A DNA stretch of 64,000 nucleotides from assembly GCA_001972305.1 (NCBI GenBank), contig BDDD01000323.1:490451-554450 (forward strand), in the 5' to 3' direction. Position numbers and translations under genes: made by a program. Positions within the stretch are counted from its first letter, which is position 1. Every line of letters starts with the position of its first letter. Of this stretch, positions 23,054-33,982 are shown piece by piece. The notes beneath the pieces were generated by a model. It did not search any database. It was not told the origin of the DNA and worked only from the letters and a program-made list of their open reading frames with translations. Origin of the DNA: Cephalotus follicularis. Taxonomy: Eukaryota > Streptophyta > Magnoliopsida > Oxalidales > Cephalotaceae.

Positions 23054-26000
23054 TGTCACACCCATTCCCGACAACAACCGACATCCTACCGAGAACGGAT
23101 ATGACATTCCACATGACAACTTCCTTTCGGAAGTCACCACATGGTTTTTATAAAACTCACTTTAAACTTGAACTTTTCTTAAAACCTTGAAATTTTTTCT
23201 AACTCTTAAATTTTTACGAAAATCGGGCATGTAGTATCCGTTTATCGGACTATGCCCCCTGTAAAGAAAAACACAGTTTATATTCATACTCTCGAAGGAG
23301 GAACCAACAGTTTTAAAATGGGCTTAGCCCTTAGCAAACCACAATTTTTAAGCAAAAAACATGGGTTGGGCTCAGCCTCAACCATATCATCAAAGTAAGA
23401 AGCATAAATATATAGGGTTTGGCCCTTTAAATAGCAAAACCATAAAAGCAAACATTTTTATAAAAACATAAGTAAATGCTTAATTAAATGTTGATGTCGT
23501 GATAATATGCATGTGTCGAAATCTTGGTAGCATGCCCTGCCTCCGTGGTCAAACATCTACAGCAACAAACTAGCAATCATCTTGTCGCTATCTGGAAGGG
23601 AAAGAAAAAGGAGGGGGTTAGTCCGAATGACTAAGTGAGGAGAAACAATAAATACATCTCCCATAACTATATACCGAATAAAAAGAGAAATGATATAAGC
23701 TCAAAGTAGAATGCAATGTAAATCTACAGCAAGAAATGAAATCAAAATCCAAAAGGATAGTCAAAATCAACAGAGGATATCAAGATCCATAACAAGTCAT
23801 GATCCACAAAGGATATCAAGATCACAAAGGGATATCGAGATCTCGATGTGTAAACGAAATCCAAAATATAAATGAAGTCCACGATGTAAATAAGAATCAC
23901 AAGTATAGAAGAAATCTGGGAAAGAGATCTCGATACATAGAAGAAACACTTGAACTCAACAATACAATTAACATATGAATCCATAGAATAATCTCAATGA
24001 TCAAGTCAATACTCTGACAATCATTTCCGCAATTATGAACATAGACATTAACAAGGCTTCATAAATGAAAACTCGGAAGCCAACAATAAATGTTCCGCTG
24101 AACAAACTCAAAGCTCAAGACTCACGAGTACAATAAAATCAGAGTACATAAAATATCAAGAATCACGGATATGATCAATAATCATGAAAAGCACAATGGT
24201 AAGACTCCAACGAAATAACCAGTGACACAACAAGGAAGTCCACTGAACAAATATCGCACTCTAGGCAATAATCAAATATATGAGAGTCACAACAATATCA
24301 AGTATCTGGATAACAAAGCTTAAAGATATGATCATAACTCAAATGACAATATCAATATAAAAAATGTAATATGTGCCCAAAGAATCATAAACATATAAGA
24401 GGATGTTGGTACCAATCATATCACTGTCTCATATCATAACCCCTCCAAATCACATGGTGTCATATCCCCGTCAAATCACATGGCGTCATATCATAACCGC
24501 TGCAGCAATAATATAGGCCAATAGGCTACAATATGTGATCATCATCCAGCATACACCGGTGCAGAGTGCCTATGGTAAGCATAACATCCAAACCTCGCAC
24601 GAGGGGCCGACATATACCGTATGGACCCTATCCCTCACCGAGAAAACCCGCACGCACACTCAACCTCATTCGAGGGACCCACGTGCAATATATACATCAA
24701 CAACAAAACACAGTCCAATAGGAGGGTAATGGAGCAGCTCTGCTGCATTCACACTCAGCATACCATCATAGACAATAGTATACCGCAGATCCAGGTATGG
24801 AACCCGGGGGCAGTTTCCATATAACACCCCATCATAGACCAATGGGCCTGCTAAGTAGAGTTGAGCGTCGAACATATACCTCTCCTTGGACCGGTAATAC
24901 ATATCCATAATCCCGATACCTAGCATCATAATATAACATAGTATAACCATATAGTAAGTCACAATGTCACAAGTGTGAGAAGGTGACAAAGTCACCCAGA
25001 GCATCGAGCACATACCCGCTCAGAATCACATCACAACAATGAATATGACAACAGAAGACAACCGGGATACAATTCACAACCAAGATCACATATCACAAGA
25101 AAACAGGGCACGTATGAAAACAACAGGACTCTCAAGTAATGAATTGCTCAACGATATCAACAACAAGGCTCAAGTATGACAATATGGAAACCAATCCAAA
25201 TCAACAAATCCGACCCTCAATAGCCATCTCATAATAGAATCCACAAAAGGGCACCAATATAATCAAAGAACAAGTACAATGAGAGTAAGGGAAGGGAATC
25301 TCCCACTCAAAAACACATAGCTCTCACAACAACGAGCTCTCAAAATGGATAAAGATTTTCCAACGATACCCATAATAAAGTTCAGCAATAACGATACGGA
25401 GATGGAAGGAATATAATAGCAATAGTAATAAAACAAAATACATCTCCATAGGAGCCAAACAGATATACAACAGCAACATAAACATATATGTCCATAGGAA
25501 CCAATGCTAATATAACAGGAAGGAGACAAGGTGAATATACAATCAATCAACGTGTCATATCAATACAAACATCCAAATCGGAATACCGATAGAGGGCTCA
25601 AACGAGAATGTCAATAAAGGATTTCAAGAAACCATTATGAAATCATATAACAAACCATATCATATGATAAAATCAAGCAACGAAGGCTATCAACAAGAAT
25701 AGGAATAAATTCTAAATCAGATTATCAACAAATCAAATGAGATAAAGGAAGGAGATGTTCTACTCACAATATCAATGTCGATTACTACCACGGACTAACC
25801 CCTTTAAGCTTTGAATCAACTATCGGATCTCCATCTACAATGCCATTGCATAATGTCTCGTTAATTGCGACTCTTATGCTTATACACATGAGATGCAAGA
25901 AATGCACGTATGAGCCGCTATATGCATTAAGGAGCCATCTGTACCCGATCCTCTGCTAATCTTAACATTTATAACTTATAATTCATTACATCACCCAAAT

Positions 26001-27281
26001 AATCACATAATTACCCCTCTTAGATACATTTAATAATTTACTTATAGACAGTATGTACTCATTTCAAGGCATCCACTATTACTATCACTACACCACTTGC
26101 ATGCACATATAAGAGCTGTTTAGTTCCACTAACTTAGTTTCACTCCTAATTCTCAACACATTAGTTATTACAAACTTATTAATACATATCTTACTTCCAT
26201 CATTCATGCTACTCACAATTCATTACCAATAGCTTAATAAACGACTTTGCACAGGAAAAAAGAAAGCGAATTGCGACTTACCAAAAAAAATTGTGGGTCG
26301 CCATCATTTGGAAATCCTCCTTATCCTTTGTCATTTTCTTCACACTGCATATACAACACGTATCATTACGACGTACTCATAGGAAACATAATTTATCGTA
26401 ATCGGAACTCCGGCCAACTAGCCGAAGTTCCGGCGACACCCAAAACCGACCCTCCATAACCGTTGATCACCACATCACTTATTGAAACTCACTGTGACAA
26501 GCCCGGGAACGGGCAACCACCGCGGGCAGTGAGTTTGACTCACTGAGTCAACTCGTCAGTCAACCAACAACTATGGCCACTTCACAAAAAGATGTCCACG
26601 AGTCTCGTACTAGGCGTCTCTGCCCGTAACTCGCCAAAAATCGGCGGTTGTCACCGCGGCGACCCTCCGGCCGAGACGCCATTGCTTCGGTCTCGCCACC
26701 ATTGGCTTCCAAAACCTTTAGGCTACTCATTGGTGGCCGAAACTAGCCGAGAATCGGTGCCAAAAGTGGCGGCAGAGGAGGCAGTGAGTCAACTCGTTTA
26801 GTTGACTCAACCGCTAAAATCCGGCCGATTCCGGCCAAATCACGCCTCAACTGTCATCCCAACAACAGAGCTAGTCTTCATGGTGAAAACCCGATCTAAC
26901 CGCGACGCTATCGACGGTGAACGGTGGGCGACAGTAATGGCAGAGAAGAAAGATGAAAACGAGGGAGAAGGAGAGGAATGAGAAAAAAGAGCTTACCGGT
27001 GATGGAGGAGCCTCAGGGATGGTCGCCGCCTCTTCCCGGTCGCCTGTTCGACGTCTCTCTCCAGCTCTCCAGCGCCATCTCTCCCTGTCTCGTCTCTGTT
27101 CTTCTTTCTTCATCACACGGGTGCTTAGCGCCCGTGTCCTTTGTCTTAACTTGTGCCTGGCGCGTCTAGCGCCTTCTAGATGCGCCCGACTGTTTTTTTT
27201 TAACTATAATAATATTAATATAATAATAGGCCCACGTAATTTAAACGCCACACAAACATAAATGTGACACGGGGTGTCACA
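23054..27281. repeat. 4.2-kb solo LTR (Gypsy type) in a captured intron
   Basis: Starts TGTCACACCC, ends GGGTGTCACA, and is flanked by AAGCT on both sides (23049-23053 and 27282-27286). There is no retroviral-type protein, primer site or polypurine tract inside, so a solo LTR formed by LTR-LTR recombination is the simplest reading. Read on the minus strand it has a donor-like TTTTG/GTAAGTC near 26283 and a branch-point and acceptor-like GGACTAACCCCCTCC...CCAG near 23597-23625. The right 800 bp is GC-rich; open frames there are not supported as genes. Confidence 0.8.
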
Positions 27282-27765
27282 AAGCTTATTAAAATTTCTC
27301 TGTTATTTCCTAAATTTTTCGTACGTACTCTCCCTGGCTCTTTTTAATTCTCCAAAAATTGAAATGTATGTTGTAAAGTTTGGTTATTATTTTGTTTTAT
27401 GGGTTAGGGCTTGATATTTTGGCTTTTACGACGAGCCTAATAATATGTGATTAGTGCAATTGTCAGGAGATCTATGTAAAGCTGTAGCATTTGAATTTTG
27501 ATGCCCCCACTTCATAGATAGGAAGAAAGGCCTCCTTTATAGATTGTTATTTTGGTCTTGCAAAATTTTACTTGATTTTTTAAGATCATATGATTTCTCA
27601 TCACTGCTTAAGTGTGATGTCATGAATAAGGAAACATAAATTTTCTGGAAAAAAGTGCCGCCATAGTCTTTCCAGTAATAGATTAGTGCTCTATATTCTT
27701 CCTATAGGATCCGAATTGAGCAAACACTCAATATAATACCATTATTTAATCTCTTGCTACTGAAG

Positions 27766-27922
27766 GGACATCTTATACTCAACAACCTACAAAGTTAGTG
27801 ATGTATTTCCTTTCAAATGAATCAATAAGAAGTGGAAAGAAGGCTTTTCTGTTACATCTATGACCACTTCAGGCAGAAAATGGGGTGTTGTCATGTCTCG
27901 GAATGCAGGATATTCTAATTAG
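27766..27922 (+). pseudogene. MUT9-like kinase exon piece 5
   Basis: The acceptor GAAG ends at 27765. The exon encodes GTSYTQQ, then after a 1-base loss KVSDVFPFK. TGA at 27818-27820 replaces the conserved Trp, followed by INKKWKEGFSVTSMTTSG and RKWGVVMSRNAGYSN. TAG at 27920-27922 stands where the family has Gln. A GT donor follows. Confidence 0.82.
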
Positions 27923-28007
27923 GTTGTCCAACTTTCAACTGTTAATTAAAGTTTATGTCAGATGCGATACTGTAGGAAGTGCTAACATGTTTTGAACTCT
28001 ATTGTAG

Positions 28008-28190
28008 GTTGTTGAACTTGATTTTCTCTATCCAAGTGAAGGGATCCATAGAAGATGGGAGAATGGATATTGGATTACCTCTGCTACAGCAGATCAAGTT
28101 GCATTCATACTTAGTACACCCAAGAAGAAATCACAAGATGTAGCGCAAGAAACTCTAAGGTCTTCTGTTTTTCCTGGTACCCAAGTAAAG
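28008..28190 (+). pseudogene. MUT9-like kinase exon piece 6
   Basis: The acceptor TAG ends at 28007 and the donor GTACAT starts at 28191. It has 61 open codons: VVELDFLYPSEGIHRRWE, then NGYWITSATADQVAFILS and a Lys-rich TPKKKSQDVAQETLRSS segment ending in TQVK. Length and phase fit the family exon. Confidence 0.9.
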
Positions 28191-28649
28191 GTACATCTAC
28201 ATTGCATGACCACTTATTCCCTAGGTAGTGTTTTAACATATGTTTAGGTTCTATGTTTGAGATCTTATTTGGGATGCCAATATTCTAAATGCTTTTAATC
28301 CAATGGCTAAGGTTTAATCAACTCTATCTCTGCAATTTGTATAATTGCAGAGAATTTTGATTCCCCAAATTGCAGAGAATTTTGATTCCCATGGTTTAGG
28401 GGGTTAGCAATTTCATTTTATTTGAGCTCAATATCTCATTATGGGAAGTCCACTGAATGGTTGACACTTTCCCTTGTCCAAAAATCTCATCAACATGCAT
28501 CATTGTTTCTGCTCTATCTGTAGTAGTTATGTTCCACATTTTCAAACTGTTATGGCGACTTCGTATATTAAATACTTAAGATTTGTCATCTTAATTGTTG
28601 TTTATATGTCAGAGCATGTGCTGATTCTTTTTTTTCCTATATATGGCAG

Positions 28650-28709
28650 GATAAATGGTCAAATAATCTGTATATTGCGTCAATATGCTATGGCAGAACA
28701 GTTTCTTAA
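28650..28709 (+). pseudogene. MUT9-like kinase terminal exon
   Basis: The acceptor GCAG ends at 28649. The exon encodes DKWSNNLYIASICYGRTVS and then TAA at 28707-28709, the normal C-terminus of the family. The captured segment therefore reaches the natural 3' end of the source gene. Confidence 0.88.
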
Positions 28710-29298
28710 GATTTGCTTTGGCAAAGAAAATTTGCATGTACAAGCTAAAGGCGAGTACATTGTACAACCTAAGCTACATTTTGTGCATTAAGTTTCCATC
28801 TGTTATAGGCCTCCAAATATTAATATTTTCTCCTTCTCACTTTCTTTCTTTGGATGCGGCACTTCAGGGCCTGAATCAGTTAATAAAGGAATAGAAAAAG
28901 TTTTTATTCTGTGGCTTATATGAATCCCTAAACTGGAATGAAAGAATTGAAGAGTGTTTATATCTTATAATAGATTAATCACTCTCATCAGGTAATATAT
29001 GAAAATACGCATCTCATTTCCCTAGAAAAAAGATATATTAAAGATATATATTTGAACTTATATTTTATTTTATACATTCATAACTTTTACAGGATGATGA
29101 TACACCTGGAGCATAGAAGCATAGCTGAAATCTCGTACGTGGATATTTGTAGTTTTTGTTTTAGGAAGTTATTATATTGACTATATTATATACAGACGAT
29201 AAATTAATTGTATCGTATTTTGATTTTTCATACTTTTATGCTCACAGTGTTTATTTATATTTAAGCAAAATAATTTGTTGGTTATAATATTGTACAAT

Positions 29299-29333
29299 AA
29301 TATATATATATATATATATATATTGTATTTAAT
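29299..29333 (+). repeat. AT microsatellite
   Basis: About 16 consecutive TA units inside the CACTA, downstream of the kinase fragment. Confidence 0.9.
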
Positions 29334-29343
29334 TCAAGATTTA

Positions 29344-29483
29344 GCGTTTGTAGCTCAGTCGATGCAATGTCTGCTTCCTAATCATAATATTGGATTCATA
29401 GATCTATTCATAGATTTTGGGAATATGTGATATTGGATTCAATAAAGATCTGATTGGTCTGAAGATGTGGAGATAAAAAAAAA
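29344..29483 (+). pseudogene. tRNA-Arg(CCU)-like relic, possibly a SINE head
   Basis: GCGTTTGTAGCTCAGTCGAT at 29344 matches the acceptor and D-arm (A box) of plant tRNA-Arg(CCU). It is followed at 29369-29382 by an anticodon-arm-like GTCTGCTTCCTAAT with CCT at 29377-29379. The T-arm (GGATTCATAGATC) is only a weak B box, and the acceptor stem does not close. An oligo-A stretch occurs at about 29474-29483, so this may be the tRNA-derived head of a short SINE rather than a tRNA pseudogene. Clear flanking duplications were not found. Confidence 0.45.
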
Positions 29484-29532
29484 TTGATTATAAAGGATTT
29501 AAATGAATTCTATATTATTTTTTTTATTTTTA

Positions 29533-29882
29533 AAAAAAACCTTTTGAAACGGATGGTTACCGTTTCAAAAGGGTTGTTTTTCTGTTTCAAAAGCCCTTTT
29601 GAAACGGAAAAATGGAATTTCAAAAAACTGGCGTGTCAAAAACCTTTTGAAACGGATAAACCGTTTCAAAAGCCTACCTTTTGAAACGGTTTGACCATGC
29701 CGTTTCAAAAGCCTACCTTTTGAAATGGCATGGTTAAACCGTTTCAAAAGGCTTTTGACACGCCAGTTTTTTGAATTTCCATTTTTCCATTTCAAAACCG
29801 TTTCAAAAGGCCTTTTGAAACGAAAAAACAACCCTTTTGACACGGTAACCATCCATTTCAAAAGGGCTATTTTTTTGTACTG
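29533..29882. repeat. Right terminus and subterminal repeats of the CACTA element
   Basis: Dense CCTTTTGAAACGG and CCGTTTCAAAAGG units in both orientations, many as inverted pairs able to fold into hairpins. They end in TTTTTTTGTACTG at 29882. Same core as the left end at 5807-6155. Confidence 0.85.
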
Positions 29883-29885
29883 TAA

Positions 29886-30485
29886 TAAACATGTTTCCAT
29901 CTATTGAATCTATTGTTTAATCATAATTCCAATTATAGGTCATTATACACAGAAAACCTAAAACTACCATTCTCAACTAAGCAATCACCAAATCAGTTCA
30001 TAACAATCAAATATGCAAGTTATATAGTGCATAATCAATAACATTTTAGATAGAGAAACTCTACCAAAATGCTCAGAGCTTTGTAGTGATCAAGATCAGT
30101 AATAAAGTGAGATTGGACTTAAGTCCAAGGATCCCTAAGCTTTAGCTTCAATGGTGGTGTAGAGCAAGTGTTGTGGTTGCTGTGTTAGAAGCTCAAGGTT
30201 TCTTCTTCAAGGGCATTCAAGTTTGGCTAGGAGAGATAGGGAAGAGAAATGTTTCTCGTGTTTGTTTGTAGAGTCAATAAGCATTCTCTTGGTTAGCATA
30301 TAAAGTGTTAGTACATATGTAGTTAGTAAAGTAGTATGTGGCTCAGAAAAGAGGTAGGAAATATGAGAGATGTGGCTAGGAATCAGAGACAAGAATCCCA
30401 AATGTATGTCTACAGGGTGTTTAGAAGATATTAGGATAGGATAATGTTATGTAGAGGTGGGGCCGACTGTAAGTAGCTTAATTAG
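29886..30485. repeat. Right half of the old LTR (J) split by the CACTA
   Basis: Non-coding. It shows the layout seen in other Gypsy LTRs here read on the minus strand, including a donor-like TTTTG/GTAGAGT near 30065 and a TATA-like stretch near 30300. It ends where Sirevirus gag-type sequence begins (about 30486). It is joined with 4771-5806 only by position and pattern. Confidence 0.4.
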
Positions 30486-32458
30486 CTACAATAACAACAG
30501 TCTGATATCCCAAAGTTCAAAGTAACGAGACTGAATAAAATAATAATATGTATGCATATCAAATACAAATAGGACGAGTATAAAATACTCAAGTCCATCA
30601 AATACAAATAGGGTATGTAAAGTAACAAGCATACAATAAAATACAATACAAATAAGTTCAGGTCGTTGCACTTTTGGATTTGGTACCCACGATTTCTTGG
30701 GTCTATGAGAGTTTCTATTTTTCTCTAAGATTTCTTTTGAGATCCAAGCTCGTCTAAAATGGGTTGTAGATTTCATAGCATGAGAAGTTTGCTTAAGAAA
30801 ATATGAATTTGCATAATGTCCTACTTTATGACAAAAATGACAAATAGGATGAGATTTTGAACGAGAGAGAAAATTCAATTTCTTAAAACATGTATTTGCA
30901 TCATGTCCAACCTTATTACAATGAGTACAAGTAGGGCGAGATCTAGCATTAGCTTTATAATTTGATTCCTTAACAAAAATTGTTTTCATCTTAGAAGAAG
31001 AGATTTTAGAGCTAGAGTTTTGATCAAAGCCAATTCCGGACTTATCGAGATAAGATTTTTGAGAAGAGAGAATTTCATCTAATTTTGTACTACCAAGAGA
31101 AAACAAATTAAATGATTTTTCAAGATTTGTGTTCTTTTGCTTTAAGGATTCAAGTTCACATTCAAGTTCTTTATCAACAGAAGAATTTGTAGAGTGTTTA
31201 TCTTTCAAAACCCGAAGTTCAATTTTTAATAAGTCATTTTCATTTTTAATAGAGCAAGACAATTTTTCATTTTGAAGAATTGAGACTTTCTTATTTAGAG
31301 ATGATACTTTAGAACATTCCTTCTTAAACTCAATCAACAAATCATCAAAAGCATATTGTTATTCTACAAAAGCGTAAGGATAGTTAATTACCTCATCATT
31401 TTTCATAGCCATAAAGCAAATATTTAACAACTCCTTAGTGTCTTCACCATCCAATGAATCCTCGTCACTTAGATATGCCAAGCATTGAGTGCCTTTTTGA
31501 GATATATCCTTTTTCTTGAGAATGGGATAGTCAGCTTTCATGTGACCCGGTTTGTTACACTCAAAGCATGTTAGATGGTCGAACACCTTTTTGCTTCCTT
31601 ATCCTTTGTTGAGAAACTTTTTGAAGATTTTTATTCCTTTATTGAATTTGATGAACTTTTTGTATCTTTTAGCAAAGAGAACAAAGTCATCTTCATCGTT
31701 ATCTTCTTCATCATCACTTATTTCCAAAGGAGCACTTTTGAGAGCAAACAATATCTTTTCACTTTTCTTCTTGAGGTTTCTTCTCCTCAAGTTGTTTTGA
31801 TTTCTTCCTTAATTTGACTTTATGTGTCATCAAGAATCCTAGCAATTCTTCCATCTCCATGCACTTGAGATCCTTTAATTCCTCAATGGCCATCACCTTG
31901 GGTTCCTATTCGTGGGTCAACAATTAAGCAACTTCTGAACTAGCTCATCTTTTCCAAACACCTTGCCAAGACTTAAGAAACCATTAACAATATTAAGCAA
32001 TTGATTATACACATCTTTAATGGTTTCATTGGAAAATTTTCATAATCTTTATTTAACATAGCATGTTTGGCATTCCTAACTTGTTTGGTTCCTTCATGTG
32101 TAAGGGTTAAGAGATTCCATACCTCATGAGCTGAGGTACATTTTCTTACAAGATTATATTCCGTTTTATCAAGAGCAACTAAGAGGAGGCTGAGGGCTTT
32201 GTTATCTATGATTAACTTTCTTAAATTATCCTCATCATATTTGGACTCAAGTTTTGAAATAATTTCACCCTTAGAATATTTAGAGGAAGGAATATGATGA
32301 CCATTTTTTACACTAAGCCAATTTTTGAAATCACGGGATTTAAGATACATTTTCATCCTAGTTTTCCAATAGGCAAATTCTTCACCATTGAAGAAAGGGA
32401 CCTTAAATTCTGATACATCATCGTTATGCCTATTGTTGGAGTTGTTGACGGAGGCCAT
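30486..32458 (-). mobile_element. Sirevirus-type Copia D, gag region
   Basis: Minus strand from Met at 32458: a UBN2/DUF4219-type gag N-terminus (VPFFNGEEFAYWKTRMKMYL), a zinc knuckle near 31530 (CFECNKPGHMKADYP), an acidic segment, a long coiled coil (about 31000-31340), then two further knuckles near 30900 and 30840 (CTHCNKVGHDANTC and CHFCHKVGHYANSY) and a basic tail (KKSWVPNPK). No pol is seen to the left. The gag is of the same general type as that of Copia B but a different family. Fossil with several breaks. Confidence 0.85.
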
Positions 32459-32504
32459 GATCTTTTTCTCTAAGGATGTTAAGCCTTTATTAAGTAGAGA
32501 CGTA

Positions 32505-32520
32505 TGCTTTGATAACCAAT
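32505..32520 (-). promoter_or_regulatory. Primer-binding site of Copia D
   Basis: The minus strand reads ATTGGTTATCAAAGCA, a slightly altered initiator-tRNA primer site, adjoining the LTR start at 32521. Confidence 0.7.
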
Positions 32521-33326
32521 TGTTAGAAGTCTATTAATATTTGAATTAACAAACAACAATAGGAAAATAAATGTTTTGTGAACAATAAAAATAACTTGCA
32601 CACAAATAAAAGAGTAGGGAAAAGAGAATACAAACGGATTTGTAGTGGTTCGGCCCTAAACCGTGCCTACATCCACTCCTTAAGTCCTCCACTTGAGTAT
32701 TCCACTATAGAGACAACAACCTTACCTTTACAAGAAGCTCCAACCAAGCTTCAAATAGCTAAACTCCGACCGAGTTTGTAATACTAGACGCTACCACTCT
32801 AAATTACTTACAAGAGATTGTAAAGTGTTTGTGAGAGATTACAATAACTTCTCAAGTACAACCTTACACGATTTTAAATGATGTGGGTAAGTAAAAACTT
32901 GTAAGAAAGCTAGAAGCTTTTGATGCTTGAATTTGTTTCTTGATATTGAAATTTCTTTTATATCTCGGTGCCTTGAAAATTCAAATTTTAGTCGTTTCTT
33001 ATGTTCCCCATGCCATAACAACAGATTCAAAATGAATAATAAATCTTGTATGTGTGTGCGGGTAGTCGACTACAGTATAAACTATGACAGTCGACTGGCC
33101 TTTGTAAAAACAGAATTATAGCACAAAAATCGACTGTATAGTAAAATAGGACAGTCGACTGGATGTCATTGTAAGAGTTCAGTTGACTGTACAGTAAGAA
33201 TGGACAGTTGAGTGTAAAGCAAATTTTTTGGAATATGCAAAAATCTTTTCTTCACCTGTTTTCAAACTTTTCATCCAATCAATTAGTATTTATAAATCAT
33301 CAAAATCAATAATAAACAATTTAACA
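32521..33326 (-). repeat. 5' LTR of Copia D (about 806 bp)
   Basis: The plus strand starts TGTTAGAAGTC next to the primer site and ends near TTTAACA at 33326. On its own strand it starts TGTTAAATTGTTTATTATTG, a typical Sirevirus LTR opening. It contains a GTGGTTCGGC-type phrase (about 32647-32656) common in Sirevirus LTRs and a cluster of AGTCGACT palindromes (about 33064-33210). Confidence 0.7.
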
Positions 33327-33958
33327 CATATAGGGAGACACGATGTTTTCTCAAGGCTCCTCGAATCACAGGAGATAAGCAAATACGAAAGTAAAGGGGA
33401 AGAAAAAAAAATCGGGAATAACAAGTGAAAATGAAAATGGTCTTTTGACCTAAAGATTATTGCCTTTAAAAGAAACCACCCTTATCTAACGATGGACTAA
33501 CGGTTCAGATGACGTGTCTTTTCGATTTTTCCAGCTGTAAAATTATTTTTACTGTCATTATTTCCAGTTGTACAAAATATCAATGCCTCATCCCCCTAAA
33601 TATCTTAAAACCTCACATTTTTTTTCTCACCAAACCAATTTCTCACTTTTCCCTTACCCCTCACCCGTCCCCTTTCTCTAAGCAACACATAACGCGATTT
33701 TTTTTCACCAATTCAAGACTTCAACTCATGGATACTACAATCTTGCCTCACCAACAACGAATTAACGGCAATACACTCATTATTCACTAAACATTAACCA
33801 AATCCACTACAAAAAGGGGCAGCTCCTCCATCATCTTCAACATAAATACTCATGGCCTTGTCCTTCTTGTAGCAACATCACACAGGCCAAATTTACTTCG
33901 TTTTCTTGAAGTCGTGACAAAGGTAGCCTTAACTCCTCCATCAGTGGTGGTAGCATGA

Positions 33959-33982
33959 GTCTCTCTCTCTCTCTCTCTCTCT
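33959..33982 (+). repeat. CT microsatellite
   Basis: An uninterrupted CT run of about 12 units. Confidence 0.92.

Larger units (their letters stand above)
6711..28709 (+). pseudogene. MUT9-like (casein kinase I-type) kinase, 3' half, captured and decayed
   Basis: Pieces on the plus strand, in order, match plant MUT9-like/EL1-like kinases, nuclear Ser/Thr kinases reported to phosphorylate histone H3. They are SRRDDLESLAYTLIF (end of the kinase domain), [88 protein letters not shown] and NLYIASICYGRTVS plus stop. Introns with GT-AG ends are retained, so this is a genomic, not a processed, copy. The N-terminal kinase lobes are missing, and I cannot find the exon between 22453 and 22951. Disabling changes include an offset near 22052, TGA at 22200-22202, a 1-base loss near 27790, TGA at 27818-27820 and TAG at 27920-27922. 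Two LTR insertions interrupt it. It cannot encode the kinase. Confidence 0.85.
5807..29882. mobile_element. CACTA (En/Spm-type) transposon carrying captured host gene fragments
   Basis: Left terminus CACTACAAGAAAAC at 5807. Right terminus, read inward on the minus strand, CAGTACAAAAAAATAGCCC ending at 29882. This is a CACTA-type terminal inverted repeat with one changed base in the diagnostic CACTA at the right. Both ends are flanked by TAA (5804-5806 and 29883-29885), the 3-bp duplication typical of the superfamily. Subterminal GAAACGG/CCGTTTC repeats occupy about 330 bp at each end. No transposase is seen, so the element is non-autonomous. It holds an MO25-like exon, MUT9-like kinase exons in order on the plus strand, and a tRNA-like relic. 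Removing the two later insertions (6760-21867 and 23054-27281, each with its duplication) leaves about 4.7 kb, a normal size for a gene-capturing CACTA. Confidence 0.82.

Noticed and set aside
24420-25020. Repeated CATATCATAACCCC(T/G)CC phrases suggesting a satellite
   Set aside because: Only a few copies, confined to the solo LTR; insufficient for a separate repeat call.
26871-27261. Overlapping open frames on both strands in GC-rich DNA
   Set aside because: They lie within the solo LTR; openness follows from base composition and no domain is recognisable.
28474-28894. Plus-strand open frames around the last kinase exon
   Set aside because: They are in other frames, across the intron and past the natural stop; only 28650-28709 matches the family.
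33807-33821. CACTACAAAAAGGGG, a possible second CACTA terminus
   Set aside because: No subterminal repeats follow, no partner end or 3-bp duplication was found, and a 12-base A-rich match can occur by chance.
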